Translations under genes and position numbers: made by a program
The notes under the pieces: generated by a model
Databases searched by the model: none
The model's input: the letters and a program-made list of their open reading frames with translations, nothing else
What the model was told of the DNA's origin: nothing
From: Limimaricola sp.
GTDB taxonomy: Bacteria; Pseudomonadota; Alphaproteobacteria; Rhodobacterales; Rhodobacteraceae
NCBI RefSeq assembly: GCF_016125575.1
Contig: NZ_WGLM01000002.1
Location: 744,001-808,000, forward strand
Direction: 5' to 3'
Length of the DNA: 64,000 bases
In this document: one piece after another, positions 23,825-32,771 of the stretch
Layout of the letters: each line of letters begins with the position of its first letter
How positions within the stretch are numbered: the first letter of the stretch is position 1

Positions 23825-23845
23825 GGAAGGTCGCCCGGCGCAGCC

Positions 23846-25030
23846 TTAGCCCAGATAGGGCAGGCCGGCATAGTCATGCGCCAGCGCCGCCTGCGCGGTT
23901 TCCGAGCGCAGCAGCGTCTCGTATTCGGCCTCGACCAGCCGCGAGGTAAACGCATCGTCATCGGGATAGACATGAAGCAGACGGGTCAGGCGGCTGGACA
24001 GCGATTGTGCCGCCCAGATCCGGCGCAGCGCCGCGGCGGAATAGCCGTTGAGCAGCCGGTCGGTGCCCTCGGCGTAATGCGCGATCAGCCCCCGGGACAG
24101 GAAATAGACATCCGAAATGGCAAGGTTCAGTCCTTTGGCCCCGGTCGGCGGAACGATGTGGCCGGCGTCGCCGGCCAGATAAAGCCGCCCGTACTGCATT
24201 GGTTCCGTAACGAAACTGCGCAACGGCGCCATCGATTTCTCGATCGAGGGGCCGGTTTCGATCCGGGCAGCGATCTCGGGGGGAAAGCGGCGCAGCAGGG
24301 TGTCCCAGAACCTGTCGTCGGACCAATCCTCGGGGCTGTCGCTGATTGGGGCCTGCACGTAGTAACGGCTGAGCATCGGCGTGCGGCGCGAGGCCATCGC
24401 AAAGCCCTCGGCATGGCGGGCATAGGTGATATCCGGCAACGGCGGACGTTCCACCATGATGCCCAGCCAGCCAAACGGATAGCTGCGTTCATGGACCCGG
24501 CAGAGCTTGGAAGGAATGGCCGGGCGGCTGGGGCCGTGAAATCCGTCACAACCGGCGACAAAGTCGCAATCGAGCCGGTTATCCTGCCCCTGACGCCGAT
24601 AGGTGAGGTGGGGCGCTGGTCCGTCGATCCCGTGAAGTGCAACGTCCTCGGCCTCGTCAAGAACATCGCTGCCTGCAGCGGCCCGTGCCGCGTAGAGATC
24701 CTCGGTCAGCATAGTCTGGCCGTAGGCCATCATCTGCCGGCCGGTCCAGCGTGCGATGTCGATGAAATGCGCGGGCCTGTTCTGCCAGACAATCCATGCG
24801 CCGTTCTTGGGCATGCCGAGATCATCCATCCGGGTGCGCAGGCCGCTGGCGCGCAGGATATCGACGGAGTGGGATTCCAGCACTCCGGCCCGAATACGGC
24901 GCAGGACGGCTGACTTGCTTTGACGTTCGAGAATGACGTTATCGATGCCCGCCTGCGTCAGCAGCTGGCCAAGCAACAGGCCCGCCGGTCCGCCGCCGAC
25001 GATCGCGACCTGTGTCCGCTCTCTGCGCAT
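23846..25030 (-). CDS. pobA: 4-hydroxybenzoate 3-monooxygenase
   Basis: A 394-residue flavoprotein from the ATG at 25030, matching the family length (about 390). FAD-binding 'VAIVGGGPAGLLLGQLL' (about residues 8-24), the mid-protein 'DFVAGCDGFHG' (DG motif for FAD/NADPH), and 'YLAGDAGHIVPPTGAKGLNLAISDV' broken by family-typical residues are those of PobA. It hydroxylates 4-hydroxybenzoate to protocatechuate with NADPH and oxygen, feeding the beta-ketoadipate pathway. It is divergent from a chorismate-lyase-like gene whose product would be 4-hydroxybenzoate. The upstream extension to 25249 is not conserved. Confidence 0.92.
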   Translation of the reverse strand: MRRERTQVAIVGGGPAGLLLGQLLTQAGIDNVILERQSKSAVLRRIRAGVLESHSVDILRASGLRTRMDDLGMPKNGAWIVWQNRPAHFIDIARWTGRQMMAYGQTMLTEDLYAARAAAGSDVLDEAEDVALHGIDGPAPHLTYRRQGQDNRLDCDFVAGCDGFHGPSRPAIPSKLCRVHERSYPFGWLGIMVERPPLPDITYARHAEGFAMASRRTPMLSRYYVQAPISDSPEDWSDDRFWDTLLRRFPPEIAARIETGPSIEKSMAPLRSFVTEPMQYGRLYLAGDAGHIVPPTGAKGLNLAISDVYFLSRGLIAHYAEGTDRLLNGYSAAALRRIWAAQSLSSRLTRLLHVYPDDDAFTSRLVEAEYETLLRSETAQAALAHDYAGLPYLG

Positions 25031-25217
25031 GACGCCCGGTTCCCAATGCCATTGATAGCGACAGGGTGCCGCGCTGTTCCGGCCAAGACAAGGGGCTTCG
25101 CCGCCATCCTTGCCCTGCCGCAGCACTGGCAGGGGCCGCGACGTTTTGGTAGGGTGAAAGCATGGGTCGCACGGTGTGGCCCGCCTGTCTTTCGAGTTTG
25201 CGGGGGTTGATCGGGCG

Positions 25218-25721
25218 ATGACGGAGTCGTGGTCTTGCCAGCCGGCCACGGCAGAGCGTCTTGCCCTTGATTTACTGATGCATGACGGGCTGATGACCCC
25301 AGTGCTGCAGAGTCGTTTCGGGCCGATGTATGCCGTCGAGCTTCACCGCTCCGAAACCGGCGATCGCTATGATCGTGTCTCGGAAGTGCGTCAGCGCGGC
25401 ACCGGGCTGTTGCTGCTTGATTCACGGATGTCGATTCGGGTCAGCGCGCTGCCTGCCGCGATGCTCGATGCCCTTCGCAACACCGACACGCCATTTGGCC
25501 AATTGCTGCAAGGCGCAGGCATTGCTGCGCGTTCGGTCTCTCGGGAAATCACGCGGCTGGCTGGCGAGGATGGCGCGCCCGATCGGCTGGGCCGGCGGCA
25601 CATCATCGTCGATGCCGCGACCGACGCGCCGATCTGCGATCTGCACGAGGTGCTCAACCATGCCGAGGTGCTGCTGGCGGCGGCCGGACCGATGGCGGGC
25701 GGGATCCGGCATGGTGCATGA
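25218..25721 (+). CDS. Chorismate-lyase (UbiC)-like protein
   Basis: A 167-residue protein from the ATG at 25218; UbiC of E. coli is 165. The order of segments, 'MTPVLQSRFGPMYAVELHRS', 'RVSEVRQRGTGLLLLDSRMSI' and 'LRNTDTPFGQLLQGAGIAARSV', follows the UbiC/UTRA-fold layout (initial helix, strand with Arg, then 'L..t.tPLG.lL'). Known UbiC enzymes cut chorismate to 4-hydroxybenzoate and pyruvate. Direct divergence from pobA, the consumer of 4-hydroxybenzoate, supports but does not prove this. It overlaps the following monooxygenase gene by 11 bases. It may instead bind aromatic ligands without catalysis. Confidence 0.6.
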   Translation: MTESWSCQPATAERLALDLLMHDGLMTPVLQSRFGPMYAVELHRSETGDRYDRVSEVRQRGTGLLLLDSRMSIRVSALPAAMLDALRNTDTPFGQLLQGAGIAARSVSREITRLAGEDGAPDRLGRRHIIVDAATDAPICDLHEVLNHAEVLLAAAGPMAGGIRHGA

Positions 25722-27288
25722 TTGCGTGGTGATCGGCGCAGGGCCCGGCGGGCTGGTGGCGACAAAGGAACTGGTCGAGGCGGGCATCGCCGATGTCCTT
25801 TGCCTTGAGGCATCCGACCGGATCGGTGGGCTGTTCGCGAAGGGCTATGACAACCTGCTGCTGACGTCCTCGGCGGTGTTCAGCATGTTCTCGGATTTCT
25901 GGATCGGGCCGGGGCCGCTGCACCGCTTCTGGACCAAGGCCGAGGTCGTCGAGTACTGGACGCGCTATGCCGCGGCCTTCGGCGTGCTGGAGCTTATCCG
26001 CTTCGGCGCGCGGGTCGAGGCGCTGCGGCAGGCCGCTGACGGCACATGGCAGGTGCAGCTGGCCGGTGGCGAGGTGGTGCGCGCGGCCCGGGTCGTGCTG
26101 GCCTCGGGCGCCAACAACGCGCCGCGCTATCCCGACTGGGCGGCGGGGCTGACGGCGATCGATGCCGTGCATGCGGCCGATTACCGGAACGCCGCGGCAC
26201 TGGAGGGCAAGCGCGTGCTGCTGGTGGGCGGGGGCGAAAGCGCGGCTGATATCGGGCTGGAGATCTCCCGGGTGGCAGGCCGGACATGGCTCAGCCTGCG
26301 CGGTGCCACCGGCTGGGTCACGCCCCGGATGCGCGGCGAGATCGCGGCGGACACGGCAACCCATCGCGGGGTCTGGGGTCTGCCGCGCAGCCTGGGCCCC
26401 TGGATCAGCCAGCGGGTGTTGGCGTTCGAGGCCGCCAGGGACGATCCGGTGTCGCAGGCGACGGTGATGCTGAACCGCCTCGTCAGTGCGCGCGGCGGCA
26501 TCTGGGGCACCTACGGCACCAAGTCGCTGGGCCTGTCGACGGCCATCGCCCATCACGGGATGGAGGTGGTGGACGAGATCGTGACCGTCGGGCAGGGCGG
26601 GCGGCAGCTGACGACCGCGTCGGGCGCGGTGCTGGACGATGTCGACGCGGTGGTCTTCTGCACCGGCTATACCAGCCGCGTGCCCTTCCTGCCCGAGGGC
26701 CTGCGCGCGCGGTCCCCGCGCAGCCTTTACAAGCAGGTCTTCGATCCCGGCACCGGCGCGACGCTGGCCTTCGTCGGTTGGGCGCGCCCCTGTTTCGGCA
26801 GCCAGTTCCCGATCATGGAAATGCAGGCGCGCCTTGTCGCGCGGGTGTTCGGCGGGGCGCAGGCCCTGCCGCCACCGGACGAGATGACGCGCGTAGCGGC
26901 CCGCGATGCCGCGCGCTTTGGCGCGCAGCTCGGCCATCATGGCGAGCGCGTGCAAAGCCTTGTCGATTATCACCTTTACGTGGACGACATCGCGCGTCTG
27001 ATCGGCTGTCTGCCGCCATTCGGGCGGCTGTTGACCCGCCATCCGCGACTTTGGCTGCGCGTCGTCTATGGCCCGACGCAGGCCACCCAGTTCCGGTTGC
27101 GCGGCCCCGGCGCCAAGCCGTCGCTTGCGCGCGAGATCATCGCGCGGCTGCCCGTCAGCCCGTTCAACCACATGGTCAAGGCAGGGTTGCTGGGCCGGCT
27201 TCGGGTGGCGCTGGGACAGGTGGTGCCGCGCAGGGTGAGGCCGGTGCAGGTCGGCGCCCCGGCCTTGCAACGGAAGGGTGGCGGCTGA
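25711..27288 (+). CDS. FMO/BVMO-type flavin monooxygenase
   Basis: A 525-residue protein. The first dinucleotide-binding motif is 'CVVIGAGPGGLVATKEL' (FAD), 'DRIGGLF' follows, and the second is 'VLLVGGGESAADIGLEI' (NADPH). Between them 'VHAADYRN' fits the FMO/BVMO fingerprint H-x3-Y. 'VFCTGYTSRVPFLP' is the conserved ATG/CTG-Y motif before the C-terminal domain. Such enzymes oxygenate soft nucleophiles or ketones. The substrate is unknown. It overlaps the UbiC-like gene by 11 bases and the sulfotransferase by 1, so the three are cotranscribed. Confidence 0.88.
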   Translation: MVHDCVVIGAGPGGLVATKELVEAGIADVLCLEASDRIGGLFAKGYDNLLLTSSAVFSMFSDFWIGPGPLHRFWTKAEVVEYWTRYAAAFGVLELIRFGARVEALRQAADGTWQVQLAGGEVVRAARVVLASGANNAPRYPDWAAGLTAIDAVHAADYRNAAALEGKRVLLVGGGESAADIGLEISRVAGRTWLSLRGATGWVTPRMRGEIAADTATHRGVWGLPRSLGPWISQRVLAFEAARDDPVSQATVMLNRLVSARGGIWGTYGTKSLGLSTAIAHHGMEVVDEIVTVGQGGRQLTTASGAVLDDVDAVVFCTGYTSRVPFLPEGLRARSPRSLYKQVFDPGTGATLAFVGWARPCFGSQFPIMEMQARLVARVFGGAQALPPPDEMTRVAARDAARFGAQLGHHGERVQSLVDYHLYVDDIARLIGCLPPFGRLLTRHPRLWLRVVYGPTQATQFRLRGPGAKPSLAREIIARLPVSPFNHMVKAGLLGRLRVALGQVVPRRVRPVQVGAPALQRKGGG

Positions 27289-27938
27289 TGGCGTTGCAGG
27301 TGATCGGCGCGGGATTCGGGCGCACCGGGACGCATTCGCTGAAACTCGCGCTCGAGGCGCTGGGGCTGGGGCCGTGCCACCACCTTTACGAGGTGCGGGA
27401 CAATCCCGCGCTGCTGCCGCCCTGGCAGGAGGCCGCGGCAGGGCGGTTGCCTGACTGGGACCGGCTGTTTGCGGGCTTCGGCGCGGCGGTCGACTGGCCT
27501 GCATCGTGCTACTGGCGAGTTCTGGCGCGGCATTACCCGCAGGCGAAGGTGATCCTGACTGTGCGCGATCCCGACGACTGGTTCGAAAGCTTGCGCCAGA
27601 CCGTTATCCGCTCGATCACCTTGGGCCGTCTGCAAGATCCAAACCCACATACCCGCGCCGTTGCAGAGATGATCTATCAGACCGTTTACGTGGGTCTGTT
27701 CCAGGGCCGCATGGAAGAGCGCGCCTATATGCTTGATGCGTTCTCGCGGTGGCGCCGGGAGGTTGAAGCGGACCTGTCGCCCGACCGCCTTCTGATCTAC
27801 GACGTGCGCGAGGGCTGGGGGCCCCTTTGCGCGTTTTTGGGGCGCGAAGCACCTAAAGAGGCATTTCCGCGCACCAATTCGATCGAAGAATTCCTGAGCC
27901 GCAAGCCGTTTCTAAGCGACGGTCGCGCGTCGGACTAA
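27288..27938 (+). CDS. Sulfotransferase-family protein
   Basis: A 216-residue protein whose ATG overlaps the upstream TGA. 'VIGAGFGRTGTHSLKLAL' is the 5'-phosphosulfate loop of the Sulfotransfer_4 type, and 'VILTVRDPDDWFES' the 3'-phosphate-binding region. The C-terminal 'LLIYDVREGWGPLCAFLG' is also typical. It would transfer a sulfo group from PAPS to a hydroxylated small molecule, possibly the product of the upstream monooxygenase. A truncated homologue lies at 20711-20915. The last 4 bases overlap the convergent SDR gene. Confidence 0.85.
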   Translation: MALQVIGAGFGRTGTHSLKLALEALGLGPCHHLYEVRDNPALLPPWQEAAAGRLPDWDRLFAGFGAAVDWPASCYWRVLARHYPQAKVILTVRDPDDWFESLRQTVIRSITLGRLQDPNPHTRAVAEMIYQTVYVGLFQGRMEERAYMLDAFSRWRREVEADLSPDRLLIYDVREGWGPLCAFLGREAPKEAFPRTNSIEEFLSRKPFLSDGRASD

Positions 27939-28903
27939 TGCCCGGCGATGCGGGCCCGAAGAAAGCCGCCTTGTCTGGCGTAGGTTCGCGGCCCCACCGA
28001 CAGCGCGTCACGGATGCAGGCGTCAAGATCGTGCGTGAAGGCAAAGGATGCCATCTCGGGCCGCGCCGAGACAAAGACGTTGTCGCGCGCAGTGACAGAC
28101 CAGAAATTTGCAGGATCGGGCGTGAAATCGACGATTGGGGGCAGCGGTGCACCCAGTTCGGTAGCGACGCGGGCGTAGTAATCAAACGCCCGCACCGGCG
28201 TGGGATGGGCAAGGTTGACGGTCGTCCGGCGCAGCCCTGTCCGCGTCAGCAGGTGGAGCGCCGCCGCGCCCAGATCGGCCGGGTGGATGATTGACAGGCG
28301 CACATCGCCCCGCCGGGCCAGCTGCAGCGGTTCGCCTGCCGCGATGATGTCCAGCAACCGGGCGTCACGGTTATGCGCGGGGATGCAGCCGAGAAGTGAG
28401 CCGCGCCCAAGGATGTGATGCGCCCTCAGGATCAACCAGTCGGGAAATGTCCCGACGCGCCACGATGCCTCGAGCGCGAGCTTAGTAGCCTGATACGGGG
28501 GGCAGGGCGTGGCAATCAGCGGGCAGGTTTCGTCGATTGGCGCACGTCCGTCATGATCGTAGAGCAGGCATGAGCTGAGGACTGCTACCGGGGCCCTCAA
28601 CGCCGCGGCGGCGCAGGCCAAGTCTGCCGCGACATCGCCGGTGCAGCCGAATACATCAAGGATGCCAATGACACGATGCGTCCGGCGGACCCCGTCCAGC
28701 GCGGCGGTCAGCGCGCCGGGCGGCGCGGTGGCAAAGTCAAGTCGAATGTTGTCATGCCCAGGCGACCGCGCATCGGGCGAGAGCGAGACCGAGACGAAAT
28801 GAATGCCGCTGACGCGCAGCACGCCGGCGAGCGCAAAGCCAATCACGCCCGTCCCGCCAAGGCAGATGAAGGCGGGCGGCAGTTTGGGCAAGGCGAGTGG
28901 CAT
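27935..28903 (-). CDS. NAD-dependent epimerase/dehydratase (extended SDR)
   Basis: A 322-residue protein with an N-terminal 'ICLGGTGVIGFALAGVL' nucleotide-binding loop, 'VFGCTGDVAADLACAAAALRAPVAVLSS' leading to the Ser of the active site, and 'YQATKLALEA' with the catalytic YxxxK. Late segments 'SIIHPADLGAAALHLL' match the extended SDR substrate domain. It acts on a nucleotide sugar or other alcohol/ketone; the substrate is not identifiable. It is convergent with the sulfotransferase gene and separated from the outer membrane protein gene by a terminator. Confidence 0.82.
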   Translation of the reverse strand: MPLALPKLPPAFICLGGTGVIGFALAGVLRVSGIHFVSVSLSPDARSPGHDNIRLDFATAPPGALTAALDGVRRTHRVIGILDVFGCTGDVAADLACAAAALRAPVAVLSSCLLYDHDGRAPIDETCPLIATPCPPYQATKLALEASWRVGTFPDWLILRAHHILGRGSLLGCIPAHNRDARLLDIIAAGEPLQLARRGDVRLSIIHPADLGAAALHLLTRTGLRRTTVNLAHPTPVRAFDYYARVATELGAPLPPIVDFTPDPANFWSVTARDNVFVSARPEMASFAFTHDLDACIRDALSVGPRTYARQGGFLRARIAGH

Positions 28904-28922
28904 GGCGGCAGGCCTGCAGGGC

Positions 28923-28961
28923 GATCAAACAAAAGGACCGGCCCGCGCCGCGGACCGGTCC
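28923..28961 (-). terminator. Rho-independent terminator of the outer membrane protein gene
   Basis: On the minus strand, GGACCGG (28961-28955) pairs with CCGGTCC (28941-28935), with additional internal C/G pairing, followed by TTTTGTTTGATC. It lies 32 bases after the stop of the barrel protein. Confidence 0.8.
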
Positions 28962-28992
28962 ATACTGGAACGTAACTGACGGCGTTCGCCGA

Positions 28993-29613
28993 TCAGAAGC
29001 GGTAGGAGGCGCGCAGCGAAACCGTGCGGTTCGAAGTCGTGGCGGTTTGCGGGTCGTTGTTGCTGTCGTAACCGGTCATGTTACGTTGGATTACCTCGAC
29101 GCCGACCGAGAATTGCGGCGCGACCATCACTTCGGCCCCGAGGCCAAAGTTTGTGCCGAAGGCAATATAAGACCCACCGCTGTTGGCCGCGGTATTTATC
29201 ACCGAACCGCCGGCAAAACCGTAGGCATGCATACCACCCATAGGCGTCGCAAACTCTTTGCCTAGGCTGAACTTCGCGTCTGCGATCGGACTGCTGGAAT
29301 AGGGCGCGTTGGGATCTGTATAGGTCCCGGTAGGGTCAGCGCCGTTGGCAAACGAGATGGCCAGTTCCTTACCGAAGATCAGGCCATTGCCCAATGTCGT
29401 ATTGGTACCGACGAACAGGCCGCCAACCGCAGAGCTGTTGTAGCCGTAAGTGTAGTCAGGCGAGTCGGCCCACGGCATCGTCCCGCTGTTAGAGCCGACG
29501 GAAAGACCGGCATACATGCCGTCCCAAGATTGCGCCATCAGCGCATGACTTCCGGCCACAAGTGCCGCAGCCGACGCCAGTCCAGTCTTCAAGCCTTTCG
29601 AATAGTCCATCAC
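28993..29613 (-). CDS. Outer membrane beta-barrel protein (porin family)
   Basis: A 206-residue protein. A signal peptide ending in '..GSHALMAQ' (cleavage near residue 28) precedes 'SWDGMYAGLSVGSNSG', the typical first strand of small OmpA/Omp25-like barrels. Alternating hydrophobic strands follow, and the protein ends '..VSLRASYRF' with the C-terminal Phe recognised by the BAM complex. About eight strands are expected. A GGGAGCGAGTG ribosome site precedes the ATG. The 204 bases upstream are lower in G+C than the surroundings and probably hold its own promoter. A terminator follows. Function beyond barrel is unknown. Confidence 0.88.
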   Translation of the reverse strand: MMDYSKGLKTGLASAAALVAGSHALMAQSWDGMYAGLSVGSNSGTMPWADSPDYTYGYNSSAVGGLFVGTNTTLGNGLIFGKELAISFANGADPTGTYTDPNAPYSSSPIADAKFSLGKEFATPMGGMHAYGFAGGSVINTAANSGGSYIAFGTNFGLGAEVMVAPQFSVGVEVIQRNMTGYDSNNDPQTATTSNRTVSLRASYRF

Positions 29614-29817
29614 TCGCTCCCATAATCACCCTGTCCGAAGTCCTAAGGGACATCTTGGGGCTCAAACAACATGTCGACAGTTTAAGCTTACAGATCGATC
29701 CATACGCAACAACTCTCGTTTGAGCGCACATCTATCGAAAGATAAATTCCTCCGTACCATCGCAACTGTGGCGGTTTTGCAAGGGATACTGTGCGGCAGC
29801 GCAGATTTGTAGTCGCT

Positions 29818-31275
29818 TCAGTCTTGTTCTGTGCGGATGAGTTTGAGGATCAGCGCTGCGCATTCCGTGCGATTCGGACGTCCGTCGGCTCGGCGTGGGA
29901 TGCCTGCGACGCCTTGGATCACCCTTGGAACGAAGGCCGGACCGGCCCCTTCGCGACAACGGTACTTCGCGGTCGCGACCGCCTGCAGGCGGTTGCAATC
30001 GGGCGCGAAGACCACGAAGGCGAAGAGTTCGGCCGGTGCGCCCGGCTTGGGGTTCATGAAGCAGGCCGCATCGAGAATGCCATCGACCTCGCGCAGGATC
30101 GCGTCGATCGCCATCGCCTCGAGCTTGAGCCCGCCAATGTTGATGACGTCGTCATCGCGCGAGACGATGCGCAGCGCGCCGGTCGCGGTCAGATAGCCGA
30201 TGTCGCCGGGATGGAACCATCCGTCACGAAAGGCGCGGGCCTGAGCCTCAGGTGCGTTGAGGTAGCCGCGGGCAAGATAGCTGTTGCGCACGCGGACCAG
30301 GCCCGGCTGGCCCTGCGGAACGGGGTTGCCGGCCTCGTCGACGATCTCGATCTCGCATCCCGTCTGCACGCCCATCACGCGGATCTGTCCGTCCGCGGGC
30401 CGGGTCATGCGGTTGATGTGGCTCTTGTTGGTCTCGCTTGCGCCGTAGACGTCATCGACGGTCTCGAAACTGTCGAGCAGGCGCCCGGCCTCGTCCAGCG
30501 ACAGCGGCGCGCCGCTGATCTCGAGCTTCGGGCAGCGATGGGCCAACGTGCCGCCGGCCAGCGCCGTGCGGATCTGCGGCTGCGAGGCGCAGACCATCGT
30601 CACGCCGAAGCGGTGCCAGTCGGCCGGGGCGACGCCATCGACCAGCGTACTGCCATGCATCAGTGCCGCACAGATCCGCGCAAAAAACGGGCGGCTGGTG
30701 CTGGGAAAGAGGCTGACGAACCGGGTGTTGCGGCCATCGAAATCATAGGCCACGGCGAGCGAGCGGTCCGTCACCATGCGCTGGCTGAGCGCGAGGTATT
30801 TCGGATAGCCCGTCGTGCCGGACGTATGCACGATCAGCCAGTCGGCGTCGGCGTCGGCCGCGCCGGGAAAGACGGGCGCGCCCGGCCCTTCAAGCGTCAG
30901 CGCAGTGGGCGACCAGTCCGGCCCGATGAGCAGGCTACCCGCCGGCGCGGCCCCGGCCCGATCGGCCGTGTGGACGCGGTGGGTGACACTGAGCGAGGCA
31001 TCGAGCGGCTCCGGCCCGCCCTGGAGAAAGCGCGCGCCCAGAAGCGAGGTTGCCATAAGCAGGGCGGTGACGGTCGCCGTCTCGTTCCCGTCGAGGGCCA
31101 CCAGCGCGCCGGGGCCGACGCCGGCCTCGGCCAGGCGCACCGCGAAGGCCTGCGACAGCCGCCAGAGGTTGCGATAGGAAATCTCGACATCGGGAAAGAC
31201 CAGCGCCGGCACGGCGGGCTGGTGGGCCGCCATGGCGGCGAGGGCGGCGGCGACGGTGGCTTCGGGCAGGGACAT
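29818..31275 (-). CDS. Adenylate-forming (AMP-binding) enzyme, tandem paralogue 1 of 4
   Basis: A 485-residue ANL-superfamily protein from the ATG at 31275. The A3 loop is 'HTSGTTGYPKYLALSQR' (about 150-166), A5 'DVYGASETNKSH', A7 'DGWFHPGDIGY', A8 'SRDDDVINIGGLKLEA'. The A10 region reads 'IPRRADGRPNRTEC', where the lysine needed for adenylation in acyl-CoA synthetases is replaced by Arg. It is last in the four-gene array, 14 bases after paralogue 2. Family members activate carboxylates as acyl-AMP and often load CoA or a carrier. No carrier protein or thioesterase is nearby. Substrate unknown. Confidence 0.85.
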   Translation of the reverse strand: MSLPEATVAAALAAMAAHQPAVPALVFPDVEISYRNLWRLSQAFAVRLAEAGVGPGALVALDGNETATVTALLMATSLLGARFLQGGPEPLDASLSVTHRVHTADRAGAAPAGSLLIGPDWSPTALTLEGPGAPVFPGAADADADWLIVHTSGTTGYPKYLALSQRMVTDRSLAVAYDFDGRNTRFVSLFPSTSRPFFARICAALMHGSTLVDGVAPADWHRFGVTMVCASQPQIRTALAGGTLAHRCPKLEISGAPLSLDEAGRLLDSFETVDDVYGASETNKSHINRMTRPADGQIRVMGVQTGCEIEIVDEAGNPVPQGQPGLVRVRNSYLARGYLNAPEAQARAFRDGWFHPGDIGYLTATGALRIVSRDDDVINIGGLKLEAMAIDAILREVDGILDAACFMNPKPGAPAELFAFVVFAPDCNRLQAVATAKYRCREGAGPAFVPRVIQGVAGIPRRADGRPNRTECAALILKLIRTEQD

Positions 31276-31289
31276 GGCGATGGGGTCTT

Positions 31290-32771
31290 TCAGCGGGGCT
31301 GGGGGGACAGGTTGATCGGCACCTGCCGCGCGATGTCGAGGGCCAGCCGCTGGCATTCGCTGCGGCGGGGGATGCCGTCGAAGGTCTTGGGAATGGCCTG
31401 CACCACGTAGATGCGCGCGGGCGTGAAGAGGGGGCCCAGCCTAGCCGTGCAGGCGTCGTGGGCCTCTTGCGCCGCGCGGTCGGGATCGACACCCGGCGCG
31501 ACCACGAGGAAGGCCGCAAGGCCCGGCGCCGTGGCCGGGTCCGGGTCGCGGAAGCAGACCGCCTCGGTCACGCCAGCGGCCTCTGCCAGGGCGGCATCGA
31601 CAATGGAGGGGTGCAGTTTCTGCCCGCCGAGATTGATCACCTCGTCCACCCGCCCCTCGATCCGAAGATCGCCGCGCGGGCCCCAGCTGGCGTAATCGCC
31701 GGGCAGGAACCAGCCATCTTGAAACGCCCGCGCTGTGGCCTCGGGCGCGTCGATATAGCCGGGCGCCATGTAGCCGTTGCGCACGCGCACTGTGCCGATC
31801 TCGCCCGGCGCGCAAGGCTCGAAACTGGGCCCGATGATCTGGACCTCGCTGTCGCAGGGCTTGCCGGTGCTGACGACGCGGCCATCCTCCAGCGACTTGA
31901 GGTTGACGAAGCTCTTGTTGGTTTCGCTGGCGCCGTAGACGTCTTCGACGACGTCGAAACTCTGCAGCAGCGCCTCGGCCTGTGCGTCGCTCAAGCGCGT
32001 GCCCGAGACCTGCAGGCGCGGCAACTTGGGTGCAAGAACGCGCCCGTCGAGCCAGGCCAGCGTCTGCAGCGGCGCGCCGCAGACCAGCGTCACGCCGTGG
32101 GCGCGCATGAAGGCCGGATCGACCGTATCGACGATCGGGCAGCCGTTCAGCAATGCCGCGGTCGCCCGCACGAAGAAGGGCCGCGCGGTGCAGACGAAGA
32201 GTGAGCACAGCACCGTCCGGCCCGGCACGAAATCGTTGCGCACGGCGTAAGATCGGGCAACGATCGCGCGCTGGCCCAGCTGCATGAACTTGGGCCGTCC
32301 AGTTGTTCCCGATGTATGAATGATCCACCACGGTGCGTCAGGGTCTGGCGGTGATGGCGGGGCAAACGTTACAGCCTCGGGCGGGGCGAACCGGGGCGAC
32401 CATGTCGCGTCAATCTCGATACTGGAAATGCCGCTCAGAGGTGGTGCCTCGGGCGTGCGAAGAACATGACTGGGGCGCACGGATGGCACTTCCCAAAGCA
32501 CGTCTTCCAGCGTCTCGAACCGCGCCCCAAGCATCGCGCTCGCCAGCATGGTGGCAAGTGATGCTATCAGATCGGTTGTATGCAGGGCTACGGTGGTGCC
32601 GGGCCCGATATCCTCCTTGTGCATCCGGAAGGCAAAGCTGCAGGAAAGTTGCCAAAGCTTTAGGTTGCTCAGCGTTATATCGGCTGCGATGACGGCCGGC
32701 GCATCGGGCTGCGCCTCGACCACGGCGCGAAAACCTTCGGCAATAGTGGTCGGGCCCGCCTGCTCAGTCAT
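31290..32771 (-). CDS. Adenylate-forming (AMP-binding) enzyme, tandem paralogue 2 of 4
   Basis: A 493-residue protein of the same family as its neighbours: A3 'HTSGTTGRPKFMQLGQR', A5 'DVYGASETNKSF', A7 'DGWFLPGDYASW', A8 'GRVDEVINLGGQKLHP', A10 'IPKTFDGIPRRSEC' with Ile at the usual Lys position. Its start overlaps the stop of paralogue 3 by 8 bases, so it is translationally coupled. The N-terminal 140 residues are the most divergent part between paralogues, suggesting different substrates. It could be an acyl-CoA-ligase-like enzyme with reduced or altered chemistry. Confidence 0.85.
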   Translation of the reverse strand: MTEQAGPTTIAEGFRAVVEAQPDAPAVIAADITLSNLKLWQLSCSFAFRMHKEDIGPGTTVALHTTDLIASLATMLASAMLGARFETLEDVLWEVPSVRPSHVLRTPEAPPLSGISSIEIDATWSPRFAPPEAVTFAPPSPPDPDAPWWIIHTSGTTGRPKFMQLGQRAIVARSYAVRNDFVPGRTVLCSLFVCTARPFFVRATAALLNGCPIVDTVDPAFMRAHGVTLVCGAPLQTLAWLDGRVLAPKLPRLQVSGTRLSDAQAEALLQSFDVVEDVYGASETNKSFVNLKSLEDGRVVSTGKPCDSEVQIIGPSFEPCAPGEIGTVRVRNGYMAPGYIDAPEATARAFQDGWFLPGDYASWGPRGDLRIEGRVDEVINLGGQKLHPSIVDAALAEAAGVTEAVCFRDPDPATAPGLAAFLVVAPGVDPDRAAQEAHDACTARLGPLFTPARIYVVQAIPKTFDGIPRRSECQRLALDIARQVPINLSPQPR

